Shown here: in pieces, positions 30,253 to 38,618 of the stretch
Numbering within the stretch: position 1 is the first letter of the stretch
Layout: the number at the start of each line of letters is the position of its first letter
NCBI RefSeq assembly: GCF_009796865.1
Contig: NZ_CP047028.1
Location: 2,418,001 to 2,482,000, forward strand
DNA from: Formosa sp. L2A11
GTDB lineage: Bacteria; Bacteroidota; Bacteroidia; Flavobacteriales; Flavobacteriaceae
Direction: 5' to 3'
DNA length: 64,000 nucleotides
Notes under the pieces: model-generated
The model's database searches: none
Seen by the model: only the letters and a program-made list of their open reading frames with translations
What the model was told of the DNA's origin: nothing
Program-made: the position numbers and the translations under genes

Positions 30253-30390
30253 AGAAGAGGTTGTTTAAAAAGCAATGAATCTTGTCATGCTGAACTTGTT
30301 TCAGTATCTTAATTTATTGATATTTAAATTTCAAAAGAATCTTAAATAAATTCAGATTCATAAAAAATTACTTTTAGACAACCTCTTCCT
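30253..30390. repeat. Intergenic inverted repeat (about 138 bases)
   Basis: The ends AGAAGAGGTTGTTTAAAAAG (30253-30272) and CTTTTAGACAACCTCTTCCT (30371-30390) pair almost perfectly around CTTGTCATGCTGAACTTGTT. It sits between the SDR gene and the hydrolase pair. It could be a MITE-like repeat or an RNA hairpin that tunes expression between the two halves of the cluster. Confidence 0.75.
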
Positions 30391-30397
30391 TTGTTTT

Positions 30398-31144
30398 TTA
30401 GTTTCTACCAGCCATAACACCACCATCGGTATCCCAAATAGCACCTGTTACCCAAGCCGCTTTGTCTGATAATAAGAAAACAATACTATTGGCAATATCT
30501 TCAGATTCACCAAAACGACCTATGGGATGAAAACCATTAAAGCCAACCAATGCTTCTTTTGCAGCTTCTTCACCACCAAAAACACCATGATACACAGGCG
30601 TGTTTACTAGGGCAGGAGAGACCGCATTTACACGAATGTTATCGTCCGCTAATTCCATTGCTAAATGTTGAGTTAAGGAATGTAAACCGGCTTTTTGCAT
30701 AGAATATGCAGAAGAAGGTGTTGCTTTTACAGCTTGTTTTGCCCACATAGAACCTACGTTTACAATAGAACCTCCATTAGTTGCTTTCATTTTTTTAGCA
30801 ACACTTTGTGTGATAAAAAAGAAACCTCTGTTTAAATCTTGGTAAGAATTATAGTCTTCCATAGTGTGATCTAAAAATGGTTTTGGGCCAAAAATCCCTG
30901 AAGCATTTACTAAATAATCTAAGTTATCTAAACCATCAATTTTAGCTATTAGCGCCTCAACTTCTGTGGTGTTAGATATGTTTGCTGTGTGTTTAATTAA
31001 GTTTGCTGCATCGGCAATTTTATCGGTATTTCTTCCTACAACATGTACGGTTGCACCGCCTTCTAATAACGCATTTGTTGTTGCCTGACCAATACCACTT
31101 GTTCCGCCAATGACTAAGGCTACTTTGTTTGCAAATTCTTTCAT
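30398..31144 (-). CDS. Short-chain dehydrogenase/reductase (SDR)
   Basis: 248-residue NAD(P)-dependent oxidoreductase of the classical SDR type. The cofactor motif is [14 protein letters not shown] near the N-terminus. The NAG-type motif appears as LVNASGIFG, the catalytic Ser is in IVNVGSMWA, and the YxxxK pair is in [12 protein letters not shown]. The end ([18 protein letters not shown]) is typical. It follows the cupin gene by 23 bases, so the two are probably one transcript under the palindromic operator at 31628. Confidence 0.92.
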   Translation of the reverse strand: MKEFANKVALVIGGTSGIGQATTNALLEGGATVHVVGRNTDKIADAANLIKHTANISNTTEVEALIAKIDGLDNLDYLVNASGIFGPKPFLDHTMEDYNSYQDLNRGFFFITQSVAKKMKATNGGSIVNVGSMWAKQAVKATPSSAYSMQKAGLHSLTQHLAMELADDNIRVNAVSPALVNTPVYHGVFGGEEAAKEALVGFNGFHPIGRFGESEDIANSIVFLLSDKAAWVTGAIWDTDGGVMAGRN

Positions 31145-31167
31145 TTTATTTTTTATTTAAGTATTAA

Positions 31168-31611
31168 TTAATTCCAATTTGGTTTTTTCTCTATTAAGTA
31201 TCCGTCAGAAACAGTGCTTCCTTCGAATGAATTTTCTTTGGCTTGTATTACGATAAAAGAGAAAAGTGAATCCGAATTATTTCTGATAGCTCTTTCTGTA
31301 TCTGTTGCAACTCTTACAACCGTTCCTTCTTTTAGATCTACATAATTATCATTGAGAAGTAATTGTCCTTTTCCTTTAACGGCGATATATATTTCTTCGT
31401 TCTCTTTGTGTTTATGAAGTAGAGGGATTGCCGTATTCGGTGCCATTGTATTAAACGATATTTCTGAGCTGGTTAATTCGAGCTCATCTTTTATAAACTT
31501 TTTACCATCTAATTTAAAATCTGGACTTGGCTGAAATACATTTTTAGTCAAATTTGAGAATTCCCCTAATTCTAGTTTTGAGTAATCGATTGATGTGTTA
31601 TTTTTTTTCAT
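31168..31611 (-). CDS. Cupin-domain protein
   Basis: 147-residue single-domain cupin with the metal-binding motif PLLHKHKENEEIYIAVKGKG (HxH, Glu and Gly in the usual spacing); the second motif is less clear. Small cupins may be dioxygenases, isomerases or binding proteins, so the reaction is open. First gene of the SDR/hydrolase cluster and directly downstream of a perfect 20-base palindrome, the presumed site of the TetR regulator encoded next to it. Confidence 0.85.
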   Translation of the reverse strand: MKKNNTSIDYSKLELGEFSNLTKNVFQPSPDFKLDGKKFIKDELELTSSEISFNTMAPNTAIPLLHKHKENEEIYIAVKGKGQLLLNDNYVDLKEGTVVRVATDTERAIRNNSDSLFSFIVIQAKENSFEGSTVSDGYLIEKKPNWN

Positions 31612-31627
31612 AATGAATTGTTAATTA

Positions 31628-31647
31628 AAGACAGACAAGTCTGTCTT
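31628..31647. promoter_or_regulatory. Palindromic operator upstream of the cupin gene
   Basis: AAGACAGACAAGTCTGTCTT is a 9+2+9 perfect palindrome 16 bases before the cupin start codon. Its core ACAGACAAGTCTGT is repeated exactly at 32257-32270 upstream of the tetR gene. Two identical sites beside a TetR gene strongly suggest its binding site. Confidence 0.88.
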
Positions 31648-31664
31648 AGTTTGTTTAAATTTTT

Positions 31665-32228
31665 TTAAGTTATTATTTTTTCACATAAATTTTTAGACTC
31701 TATAATAGGCCAATCTTTTTGATGTAAATGGCTTTCGCCTACCGCACTTTCGTATAGTAAATAAATTTGTCTAGCTAGTGAACTGACTTGCTCACTTTTT
31801 ATATGTTCTAGATTATTGGTAACAAGTTTGGTGATAAGTGCAATGAATTCGTTTTTTTGAGACTGAATTTCATGTCTAATAATGGCATTATCTTTTGGTA
31901 TTTCTGAAACCGTTTTAATACACCAACATCCATTAAAATCTTTATCTTGATAAAATAATTGAAGGAAATCGAATATCGCTAGTATCTGATCTGTTCCTTT
32001 TGGTTTTGATGTGGTGAACTTTTCAAAATCTTCAATAAAATTGATATTCTTGTATTGAAGGTAAGCCAAACAAATCTCTTCTTTAGATTTAAAATGACTG
32101 TAAAGCGTAGCCTTAGCAATACCTGCTTCTGCTATTATTTGGTTTATACCAGTAGAATTATACCCATTTTTATAAAATAAAAATGAAGCTGTTTCCGTAA
32201 TTCTATTTTTGACTTCACTATGTTTCAT
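31665..32228 (-). CDS. TetR/AcrR-family repressor
   Basis: About 187 residues from MKHSEVKNRITETASFLFYK; this start was chosen over an upstream in-frame ATG because it opens the TetR N-terminal helix and lies just after the operator. The helix-turn-helix reads GINQIIAEAGIAKATLYSHF, followed by SKEEICLAYLQY. The C-terminal ligand domain has a Cys pair region (FNGCWCIKTVSE). It likely represses itself and the cupin-SDR-hydrolase genes through the two palindromes. The inducer is unknown. Confidence 0.93.
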   Translation of the reverse strand: MKHSEVKNRITETASFLFYKNGYNSTGINQIIAEAGIAKATLYSHFKSKEEICLAYLQYKNINFIEDFEKFTTSKPKGTDQILAIFDFLQLFYQDKDFNGCWCIKTVSEIPKDNAIIRHEIQSQKNEFIALITKLVTNNLEHIKSEQVSSLARQIYLLYESAVGESHLHQKDWPIIESKNLCEKIIT

Positions 32229-32256
32229 ACTGCAAATATATAAAAATATATTTAAT

Positions 32257-32270
32257 ACAGACAAGTCTGT
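32257..32270. promoter_or_regulatory. Palindromic operator upstream of tetR
   Basis: ACAGACAAGTCTGT, 28 bases before the tetR start codon, identical to the core of the site at 31628-31647. It indicates autoregulation. Confidence 0.85.
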
Positions 32271-32346
32271 CTTTTTTTTGTTGTTCTAATTAGATAAACG
32301 TTTGGTACATGGCGTATTTTAATACGTTATATATTTTTTAGCAGGA

Positions 32347-33279
32347 TTAATTTTTGAAATTGGTTTTTGATAGCCAAGAAAACATGTTGTCAAAACTACG
32401 TGCTCTGACTGTTTTTGAGGATAAAAATATATCGTGTAGCCCATTTTCAAAAGGCAATAAAGTGACTTTTTTTCCTAATTTTTTTCCAACTCTTTTAATG
32501 TCCTCAATATTTAAGACAATGTCATTTGACATTGCTCTATTTGAAAATTTTGATGTTTTAAAAGAACTAGAAGAATGTAGAATTAAAATAGGTACTTCAA
32601 TATTTGATTTTTCTAAGCTTTTCTGGGCTCTTGCAATTGCAGATAACCACTTAAAATAGGTTGGGAATCCTTTTATAGGTTTCCAATCTAGATTAAAGTC
32701 CCATTCTCCGTAAAAATCTTTGTGAATGCTTTGCGCATAAGCAGGAGATAATGCGCCTTCTATCTTTGCGTAATTTGAGACTTTTGAAATAATATTTGCA
32801 AGACCTACCGTAAGTGATTTTTCAATTTTAGATTGATTGAAATCTAGAAAAGGAGAGTTTAAAATTAAACCATCTATTAAATGTTTTTCTTTGCCATAAT
32901 TCATATAACAGCTAGCCGTTAAACCTCCTGTAGAATGCGCCAATAAAAACAGAGATTTGTTTTTACTTTTAATAGTTTTAATAGAAGTAGATATTTCCTC
33001 AAAATACTCTTCTATGTCTCTACAATAATTGGGATGTTGATGCTGTAATAGCGACCTGCCATGTTTTCTTAAGTCGAGCGCATAAAAATCAAAATCGTGC
33101 GCATTAAATTGTTCTCCTAAATGTGGATGAAAAAAATAGTCTACATAACCGTGTATATACAACAGGCTTTTTCTATTGCCTTTATTATAGTTTGAAGCCG
33201 TTAAAACTGCAGTTACTTCTCCCTCATAATCAGGTTTTAGATGTATCGTTTCACTTGTATAATCTTTGGTTAAATCCAT
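32347..33279 (-). CDS. Alpha/beta hydrolase (serine type, lysophospholipase-like)
   Basis: 310 residues without a signal peptide. The oxyanion region is LLYIHGYVDYF, the nucleophile elbow FLLAHSTGGLTAS with Ser, and the catalytic His probably in FENGLHDIFLS. The arrangement fits the Hydrolase_4/monoacylglycerol lipase group. It lies upstream of the tetR gene, in the same direction but beyond the operator, so it may or may not share its control. It differs from the two Asp-type hydrolases at 28-30 kb. Confidence 0.87.
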   Translation of the reverse strand: MDLTKDYTSETIHLKPDYEGEVTAVLTASNYNKGNRKSLLYIHGYVDYFFHPHLGEQFNAHDFDFYALDLRKHGRSLLQHQHPNYCRDIEEYFEEISTSIKTIKSKNKSLFLLAHSTGGLTASCYMNYGKEKHLIDGLILNSPFLDFNQSKIEKSLTVGLANIISKVSNYAKIEGALSPAYAQSIHKDFYGEWDFNLDWKPIKGFPTYFKWLSAIARAQKSLEKSNIEVPILILHSSSSFKTSKFSNRAMSNDIVLNIEDIKRVGKKLGKKVTLLPFENGLHDIFLSSKTVRARSFDNMFSWLSKTNFKN

Positions 33280-33305
33280 TTATTATGTCTTTAATTATGT
33301 CTTTT

Positions 33306-33340
33306 ATCGAAATATGACTACAGGTTAAAATTGATTTAAT
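33306..33340. repeat. IS3 left-end-like remnant
   Basis: GAAATATGACTACAGG then TTAAAATTGA matches the left end of the IS3 element at 4984-5010 (GAAATATGGCTACAGG, TTAAAATTGA). No transposase sequence follows. Confidence 0.6.
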
Positions 33341-33349
33341 ATCAATTAG

Positions 33350-34072
33350 TTATAGTGCGAAACGCTGTATCTTATCAAAGAATAATTTTCCTAATTTATG
33401 AGGTAAAAGTGTTCCTTTTAACACATCATCTTTAGTCTGATTCATTGCCATATTTCCAATTTCATTTTCTACTTCAAAACCAGATCCAAATTCTACAGCG
33501 TCGTAAACAAAAAACGCATACTTTTTATCTTTACTTTCAAAAGATAATTTATGTAAGTCACTGTTTTTTTGAGAATCACCACTTTCACCGCCATTTTTTA
33601 ATTTAAAAGACATAGATTGGTTTAAATTATCTGTTAATTGTCCTTTTTTAAACTCAAGATTACTAATGTTTTGTTTGGTAAACTCCCAATGTTCAGCAGA
33701 AGTTTTACTGCCCGTATTGTATTCTATATAATGAATTTTATTATTTTGAAGCACTAATAGATGCTCATTTGTGTTTTCAACAACAACACCAGTAAGCATT
33801 GTTTTTGCTGTGTCTGCAACAGCGCCAACTACACTTTTTGGTTTTTTACATGAAGCTATTGCATCAAAATCTCCTCCAACAATATCTACTATGGGTTTAA
33901 AAGTATTCGGATCATTTTTGAAGTCTTTAAAATAGTCATCAAATTTTTCTGTAGCTTCTTTTTCTGCTTCTACATAATTATTTCCTAAAGCATCAAATTT
34001 TCCAGATTTTTTCATGTAAAAAAAATATCCGCCAATGGCTAGAATAATAATTAATGGAATAATGTAAGTCAT
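33350..34072 (-). CDS. Membrane-anchored hypothetical protein
   Basis: 240 residues: N-terminal membrane helix (YIIPLIIILAIGGYFFYMK), a linker rich in Glu and Phe, then VVGAVADTAKTMLTGVV and beta-type segments (EHLLVLQNNKIHYIEYN; KKYAFFVYDAVEFGSGFEV). I do not recognise a family. The order of helix, linker and sheet segments, plus the KIHY/KMHY segment, recalls 20655-21317. The small two-helix protein at 34098 is encoded 25 bases upstream and may be cotranscribed. Confidence 0.8.
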   Translation of the reverse strand: MTYIIPLIIILAIGGYFFYMKKSGKFDALGNNYVEAEKEATEKFDDYFKDFKNDPNTFKPIVDIVGGDFDAIASCKKPKSVVGAVADTAKTMLTGVVVENTNEHLLVLQNNKIHYIEYNTGSKTSAEHWEFTKQNISNLEFKKGQLTDNLNQSMSFKLKNGGESGDSQKNSDLHKLSFESKDKKYAFFVYDAVEFGSGFEVENEIGNMAMNQTKDDVLKGTLLPHKLGKLFFDKIQRFAL

Positions 34073-34097
34073 GGTTTTTGTGGTTATTTGGTTAAGG

Positions 34098-34301
34098 TTA
34101 TTTCGTTTTTTTTATGGAATTACTATTTATATCTTTTTTACTTATTGTTAGAGAAATTAAACTATAACCAATTGTAAATAAAACGCATATAATTATAAAA
34201 GGAAGTGTGTAATCTAGGCCTTCTTTAAAATACAGAAATAGGGACAAAATACCGAATGCTATTATTCCTTTTCTGAATACATATTTTAATCGTATTCTCA
34301 T
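34098..34301 (-). CDS. Small two-helix membrane protein
   Basis: 67 residues: a basic start (MRIRLKYVFRKG), helix IIAFGILSLFLYF, a short loop, helix TLPFIIICVLFTIGYSLISL, and a basic tail. No family recognised. It is close enough to the next gene (33350-34072) to be in one unit, and both are membrane proteins. Confidence 0.65.
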   Translation of the reverse strand: MRIRLKYVFRKGIIAFGILSLFLYFKEGLDYTLPFIIICVLFTIGYSLISLTISKKDINSNSIKKTK

Positions 34302-34532
34302 TTTTTTAAATTGTGTGAAACACTTAGTCTATGAAAAGTGATCCTGATTTAGAGGACAGTAAGTTAATAATTAATAACTAAAAAATTATTTAGAATTGAT
34401 GTTGTTAAGTGTTAGTATATTAATTAATTACTTGTTTGTGAGCTGTATAAAGGTTTTACATAAATAGCATTAATATGTATGTGGCTAGGTGTTTTTTCAT
34501 GTTGATTAAAATGTAATTATGTGGCTAATTTT

Positions 34533-35081
34533 TCATTTCTGTTTTAAATATTTTTTAGGAACATTATTTGTTAGCCAGACTCCATTTTCTGAAAGAAAGA
34601 ACTCGAAATTGTCTTTATACATTTGCTCTGCGAGAACTAAAAACACATAAGGCTTTCCGTGACGTTGTCCTACCTTTGTAGCGGTTTCAATATTGCTACT
34701 TAAGTGAACGTGTTGTCTGTCTTGTTTTTTTAGTCCTTTTTCTAAAATAGATTGTAAAGATTTTTCTGCTGTACCGTGAAAAAGTATTTCAGGTGGTTTT
34801 TGATTTTTATAACCTAATTGTATTGCTATAGAATGCCCTTGACTTGCTCTTATTTTATCTTGTTTATCATTAAAAGCAAATCGTTTTTTGGAATTGGTTG
34901 CAACAATATGGTTTAAGGTGTCTCTATCAAAATTAACGCCGTATTTACTAGATTTATTAATCAATTCATTAATTTCAATCCAGCCATTTTGGTCAAGTTT
35001 TATACCAATTGTTTCAGGTTTGTGTCTTAATACTAAACTTAAAAACTTACTTATATGTGTTTGTTCTTTTTCGCTAATCAT
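34533..35081 (-). CDS. kptA: RNA 2'-phosphotransferase (Tpt1/KptA family)
   Basis: 182 residues. The family enzyme moves an internal 2'-phosphate of RNA to NAD+, giving ADP-ribose 1'',2''-cyclic phosphate; in eukaryotes it completes tRNA splicing, while the bacterial role is uncertain. The Arg-His-Arg-Arg tetrad positions are visible: LSLVLRHKPE near residue 18, KIRASQGHSI, and EILFHGTAEKSLQSIL with HVHLSSNIETATKVGQRHG in the NAD-binding half. Length and both domains (winged helix then ADP-ribosyltransferase-like fold) are normal. It stands alone; a NADAR gene and a macro-domain fragment elsewhere in the window also concern ADP-ribose chemistry. Confidence 0.92.
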   Translation of the reverse strand: MISEKEQTHISKFLSLVLRHKPETIGIKLDQNGWIEINELINKSSKYGVNFDRDTLNHIVATNSKKRFAFNDKQDKIRASQGHSIAIQLGYKNQKPPEILFHGTAEKSLQSILEKGLKKQDRQHVHLSSNIETATKVGQRHGKPYVFLVLAEQMYKDNFEFFLSENGVWLTNNVPKKYLKQK

Positions 35082-35254
35082 TTTTAATTTAGTTCTAGAT
35101 AGTATCTAAATATTGAATTATTTTTTTCTATCATGTTTATTAATGCTGTGAGTCTCATTAAATAAATAGCATCATTTATACGTTAGTACTGGAATAAAAA
35201 TACACTTTGGGTTAAACATTAACGCTGTATTACTTAAAGCTATTTATGTAACTT

Positions 35255-35974
35255 TTAGTTTTTTATGCTTTCAATTTTTTCTGCAAAATGGTCTCCATTC
35301 CATATCAAAAATATTTTATTAACGATTTTACGTGTTTCAAATTCTTTCTCCATCCAAGTGTAAAGTGATACTTCTATGGTTTTGTTATTTATAAACGTAT
35401 AATGCAATACGGGTTGATATGTATCTGGTAATTTATCTGCTTTACTAACAAAATCATTGGCATTATATTTTTTTAATATGTTAGTTTCTTGAAGGGTTTC
35501 AGTTTTATTGAAATATTTCCATGAATATATATTGTTGTTTTCTCCATTTACTATCTCGGCACATAAAAGACCATCTAAATTGTCTTTATTTTTTAAAAAA
35601 TAGAAGGTAACCTGACTAGAATTATTTTTATTTTGAATTGCTAGTTGTGTCTGATTTTTAGTGATAATCTTCCAAGAATCGGATTCTCCGTTTTTGAGCA
35701 ACTCTTTTTTTTCGGAAAGACTAAGACCGTCTGTTGTTTTATCAAATATTGATAACGGACTCAAGTTAAAAAGAATTGTAATGTTCTTGTAATCCTCCTT
35801 TAAAGGATTGGTTTTAGCACTTTCTAATTTGTTGTTTAACTCTTTAATAGAATCTTTTTTTATATTAGATTCTGTTCCCGTTTCTTTTAAATTGCTGCTT
35901 TCTACGGTTTTATTATTTGCCTGATTACAAGAAAATAATAATATAATTATATGGAATAGAACTACTTTTTTCAT
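35255..35974 (-). CDS. Lipoprotein of unknown function
   Basis: 239 residues with a lipoprotein signal (MKKVVLFHIIILLFSCNQ), a charged linker with a Ser/Asn/Lys-rich composition, then a folded part with beta segments (SSQVTFYFLKNKDNLDGLL; YTWMEKEFETRKIVNKIFL). No family recognised. Intact and isolated. Confidence 0.8.
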   Translation of the reverse strand: MKKVVLFHIIILLFSCNQANNKTVESSNLKETGTESNIKKDSIKELNNKLESAKTNPLKEDYKNITILFNLSPLSIFDKTTDGLSLSEKKELLKNGESDSWKIITKNQTQLAIQNKNNSSQVTFYFLKNKDNLDGLLCAEIVNGENNNIYSWKYFNKTETLQETNILKKYNANDFVSKADKLPDTYQPVLHYTFINNKTIEVSLYTWMEKEFETRKIVNKIFLIWNGDHFAEKIESIKN

Positions 35975-36214
35975 TGTATTATTTTAGTAACACACAGCGT
36001 GTATTTTTTTAATTAGTTTATAGCGAAACAGATGTGAATTGTAAGCTGTTTTAGAGTTACAGATTAATAATATTGCCCAAAACAGGTATAAGTTAGTTGC
36101 TTATTTAAACGGTATAAATTTAGCAAAGAAAAACCGAATAGCACTTTTAATAAGATTTTTTTGAGTAGGCTAGAGGTGGTAATTCATTGTAAACGGTTTA
36201 TATACAGGGTTCTC

Positions 36215-36634
36215 TTATGTAATAATATGATGAGATTTTCCTAATAAAGCAGAATTTCCAATGGGTTCAATGCCGTCTTCATTTTCTTTTGGTATATAAC
36301 GTTGACATAATTTAAAACCCTCGTCTTGAGTTTTGTCAAATGCATGAACAATAATAGCATCATATTTTTTTTCTTCCCAGTTTATAAACCCGTCAAATGC
36401 AATTAATGCAAAATCCGGTTTTATAGTCATACTTTTTAAAGTGTTTTCTGCTGCTATAATTCCGTCTTCATATTTTTCTGTAACAAATCTTTTTAGCTCT
36501 TTTTTATCTCCAGATTGGGTCATTATAAAGGGAATTAATGGTCCGCCAAAGTTTCTTATAGAGTCAATTCCGTGATCAAGTCCACCAAATATAAATGCTA
36601 TAAATTTTTGATCTTGATTATTAAATTCTGCCAT
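36215..36634 (-). CDS. Hypothetical protein encoded with an MBL-fold hydrolase
   Basis: 139 residues, cytoplasmic, unrecognised. Visible segments are FIAFIFGGLDHGIDSIRNFG, KPDFALIAFDGFINWEEKKY and DAIIVHAFDKTQDEGFKLCQ, suggesting a compact alpha/beta fold. The gene follows the MBL-fold gene by 6 bases, so the two should be translated from one mRNA and may be partners. Confidence 0.75.
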   Translation of the reverse strand: MAEFNNQDQKFIAFIFGGLDHGIDSIRNFGGPLIPFIMTQSGDKKELKRFVTEKYEDGIIAAENTLKSMTIKPDFALIAFDGFINWEEKKYDAIIVHAFDKTQDEGFKLCQRYIPKENEDGIEPIGNSALLGKSHHIIT

Positions 36635-36640
36635 TTTATT

Positions 36641-37585
36641 TTAATTGTTTTTTGCTTTTTCAAATTGTATTAATAATTCTTCAATTTCTTCTGTTCCATA
36701 TTTACGAGAAAAATGAACAGGAATAGCTTTTTTAACTTCACATGCTTTCATAATTTGCCCAGACATAGAGGCGTAACTATGATAATTGCTACTTGCAAAT
36801 TGTTTGTCTTCGTCTTTATAAAAACATTCAATAAAAACGTGATCACACTTAAAAAATCTGTTTTTAATTTTTTTATGATTTTCTGCATTTGCAGCATGGT
36901 CCATAATAACTCCTAATTTTTCTCCTTCTTCTTTTTTTACCATATAAAAAAGATCTTTAGATAAATGATTAACTCCATGAACATCAATCATTACATCTTC
37001 TGTATTCATTTCGAAAGATTTTTTTAAATCGGCGACCCATTTTCCTCCTTTAAAATTATTATCGAGTGCTATTTTTATTTTATCATTTGCTTTAAATAAG
37101 TAAGAGATAGAATCTGTTTTATGGTCAAGAATTTCAAATTCGACACAAAAATCTTTTTCTTCAAAAATTTTAGAACCTGTTATTTCTCCTTTTTCTTCTT
37201 GTTCCCAAAATGGCGGGTTTATTGTGGCCGTTTTAATAGTGCCATGTTCTTGTATTTCTCTTATCTCGTAAGAAATAGCATCTTTTTCAATTAAATTCCA
37301 ACAATAACTTTTTATTCGATTTTGAACTTGATTAATTATTCCCTTTGGGCCACAAATAATTACTTTTCTTCCAGTTCCAATTTGATGCCTTAAAATGGTG
37401 TCAAAATTTACAAAATGGTCAATATGTGTATGACTAATAAAGATTGCTTTTGTGTTCTGGCATTCTTTTACACTTAAACCTGTAGCTTCGCCACAGTCAC
37501 AGATGTAATTAAATGAATGATTTTCTACTTTTATTAATATGCAGATATCTTCATCTTGTTTACTCTTTATTTTTGCTTTAAACAT
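36641..37585 (-). CDS. MBL-fold (RNase Z-like) metallo-hydrolase
   Basis: 314 residues. The zinc motif HxHxDH is KAIFISHTHIDHFVNFD (about residue 52). Further ligands are likely the Asp in KIKIALDNNFKGG and the late His in KKAIPVHFSRKYGTEEIEE, an ending typical of the RNase Z/ElaC branch. It has no recognised substrate-arm exosite of true RNase Z, so it is probably a relative of unknown substrate. It overlaps in transcription with the 139-residue protein behind it. Confidence 0.85.
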   Translation of the reverse strand: MFKAKIKSKQDEDICILIKVENHSFNYICDCGEATGLSVKECQNTKAIFISHTHIDHFVNFDTILRHQIGTGRKVIICGPKGIINQVQNRIKSYCWNLIEKDAISYEIREIQEHGTIKTATINPPFWEQEEKGEITGSKIFEEKDFCVEFEILDHKTDSISYLFKANDKIKIALDNNFKGGKWVADLKKSFEMNTEDVMIDVHGVNHLSKDLFYMVKKEEGEKLGVIMDHAANAENHKKIKNRFFKCDHVFIECFYKDEDKQFASSNYHSYASMSGQIMKACEVKKAIPVHFSRKYGTEEIEELLIQFEKAKNN

Positions 37586-37917
37586 TTATTTTACTTTTTT
37601 TTCGTAAATCCATATTACTAGAGTAGGAGAGAGCGCTTAGTATTTGAGAATAATTATACCAAAATTCACCGTCTTTCTGTTTAATTTATTTTTGAGCTAC
37701 TTCAAGATCAGGCAATAACTCTTGCCTATATTTTTCGTCATGAACTACTAATATATTTTCATCTTGTTGTTCTCAAATTGCTAGTGTGTTCTTGTAGGTT
37801 TAAGTAGTAAAGTTAGCAAATTAAACACAAACCAATAAAATCCTTAAGGACTTTTGTAAGTAGGCAATTACCAGCAATAAATTATATATGGCTTAAGTTA
37901 TCCATCGTTTTTTATTC
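37586..37917. other. Gene-free stretch with repeat
   Basis: No gene seen. Positions 37806-37900 hold a member of the diverged repeat family (AAGTAGGCAATTACCAGCAA then TAAATTATATATGG). On the minus strand it also contains the string ACACACTAGCAATTTGAGAA, which has the look of a conserved flavobacterial intergenic repeat. Confidence 0.5.
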
Positions 37918-38357
37918 AGATGTTTCTCTTTTCTTTTGTTTGTAAAATGAATCCCAAAAGGTTTTATTATATTCTACACGATTTAATACTGTTTGTTCCT
38001 TCTTATGAAACTCATATTCCTATTTCTTCTACATTTTTCACATTAAAGTTATATAGATCAGAATCCATTCTTGTTCATCTTCCATATTTCGTACATAGAA
38101 GATGCCATGGCAATAGTTGTAAAACCTAATTCTTGATGAAGATATTCTAAAACTCGTGCTTTCATCTCAAATATGTTTCCATACCTATGAGTTTGTTCTC
38201 CAAGCATTACAAGTTGTTTTCCTTGTAATTCATTTTTTAGAAATGTTAAATCGTTGTGTTCTTTTGATTGTGGAGGAAGAAGTTCTTTTATTTTTAATTC
38301 TTGTGATTGTATTAGATTCACAAAAAGGAAAGTGCAAATAATAATTAATTTCTTCAT
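37918..38357 (-). pseudogene. Erythromycin esterase-like protein, N-terminal fragment
   Basis: From MKKLIIICTFLFVNLIQSQ (a signal peptide; start chosen for that reason) about 100 residues are open, including KQLVMLGEQTHRYGNIFEMK, the conserved GExxH motif of erythromycin esterase-like/ChaN-related hydrolases. The frame then meets a stop near 38058. Degenerate continuation is visible to about 37918, but the remaining 250-300 residues of a normal family member are missing. Truncated, so probably non-functional; most family members are not proven antibiotic-resistance enzymes. Confidence 0.7.
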
Positions 38358-38618
38358 AAATAGATTGCAATTAAAATACAATACTATTAATCTCATTTTC
38401 ATAAATAGATTTAATCTTTAATTTTTAACAAAAATTCACAAAGAATAATAAGCTTTTATGTAAATGTGTTAAGTTATTTTTAGCGTGTCTTTGTCTGATT
38501 TTTTCAGCTAATAAAGTAACTAATTTAGAACATACAAACCGAATAGTAAATGCTTGTGTATTTTTGAAAGTAGACGAGAAGCAGACAATTAATTAGATAT
38601 GTTATTGCCTTTAGTTTT

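Noticed and set aside
37918-38357. Macrolide resistance gene
   Set aside because: The erythromycin esterase-like frame is a truncated N-terminal fragment, and the family is mostly not linked to resistance.
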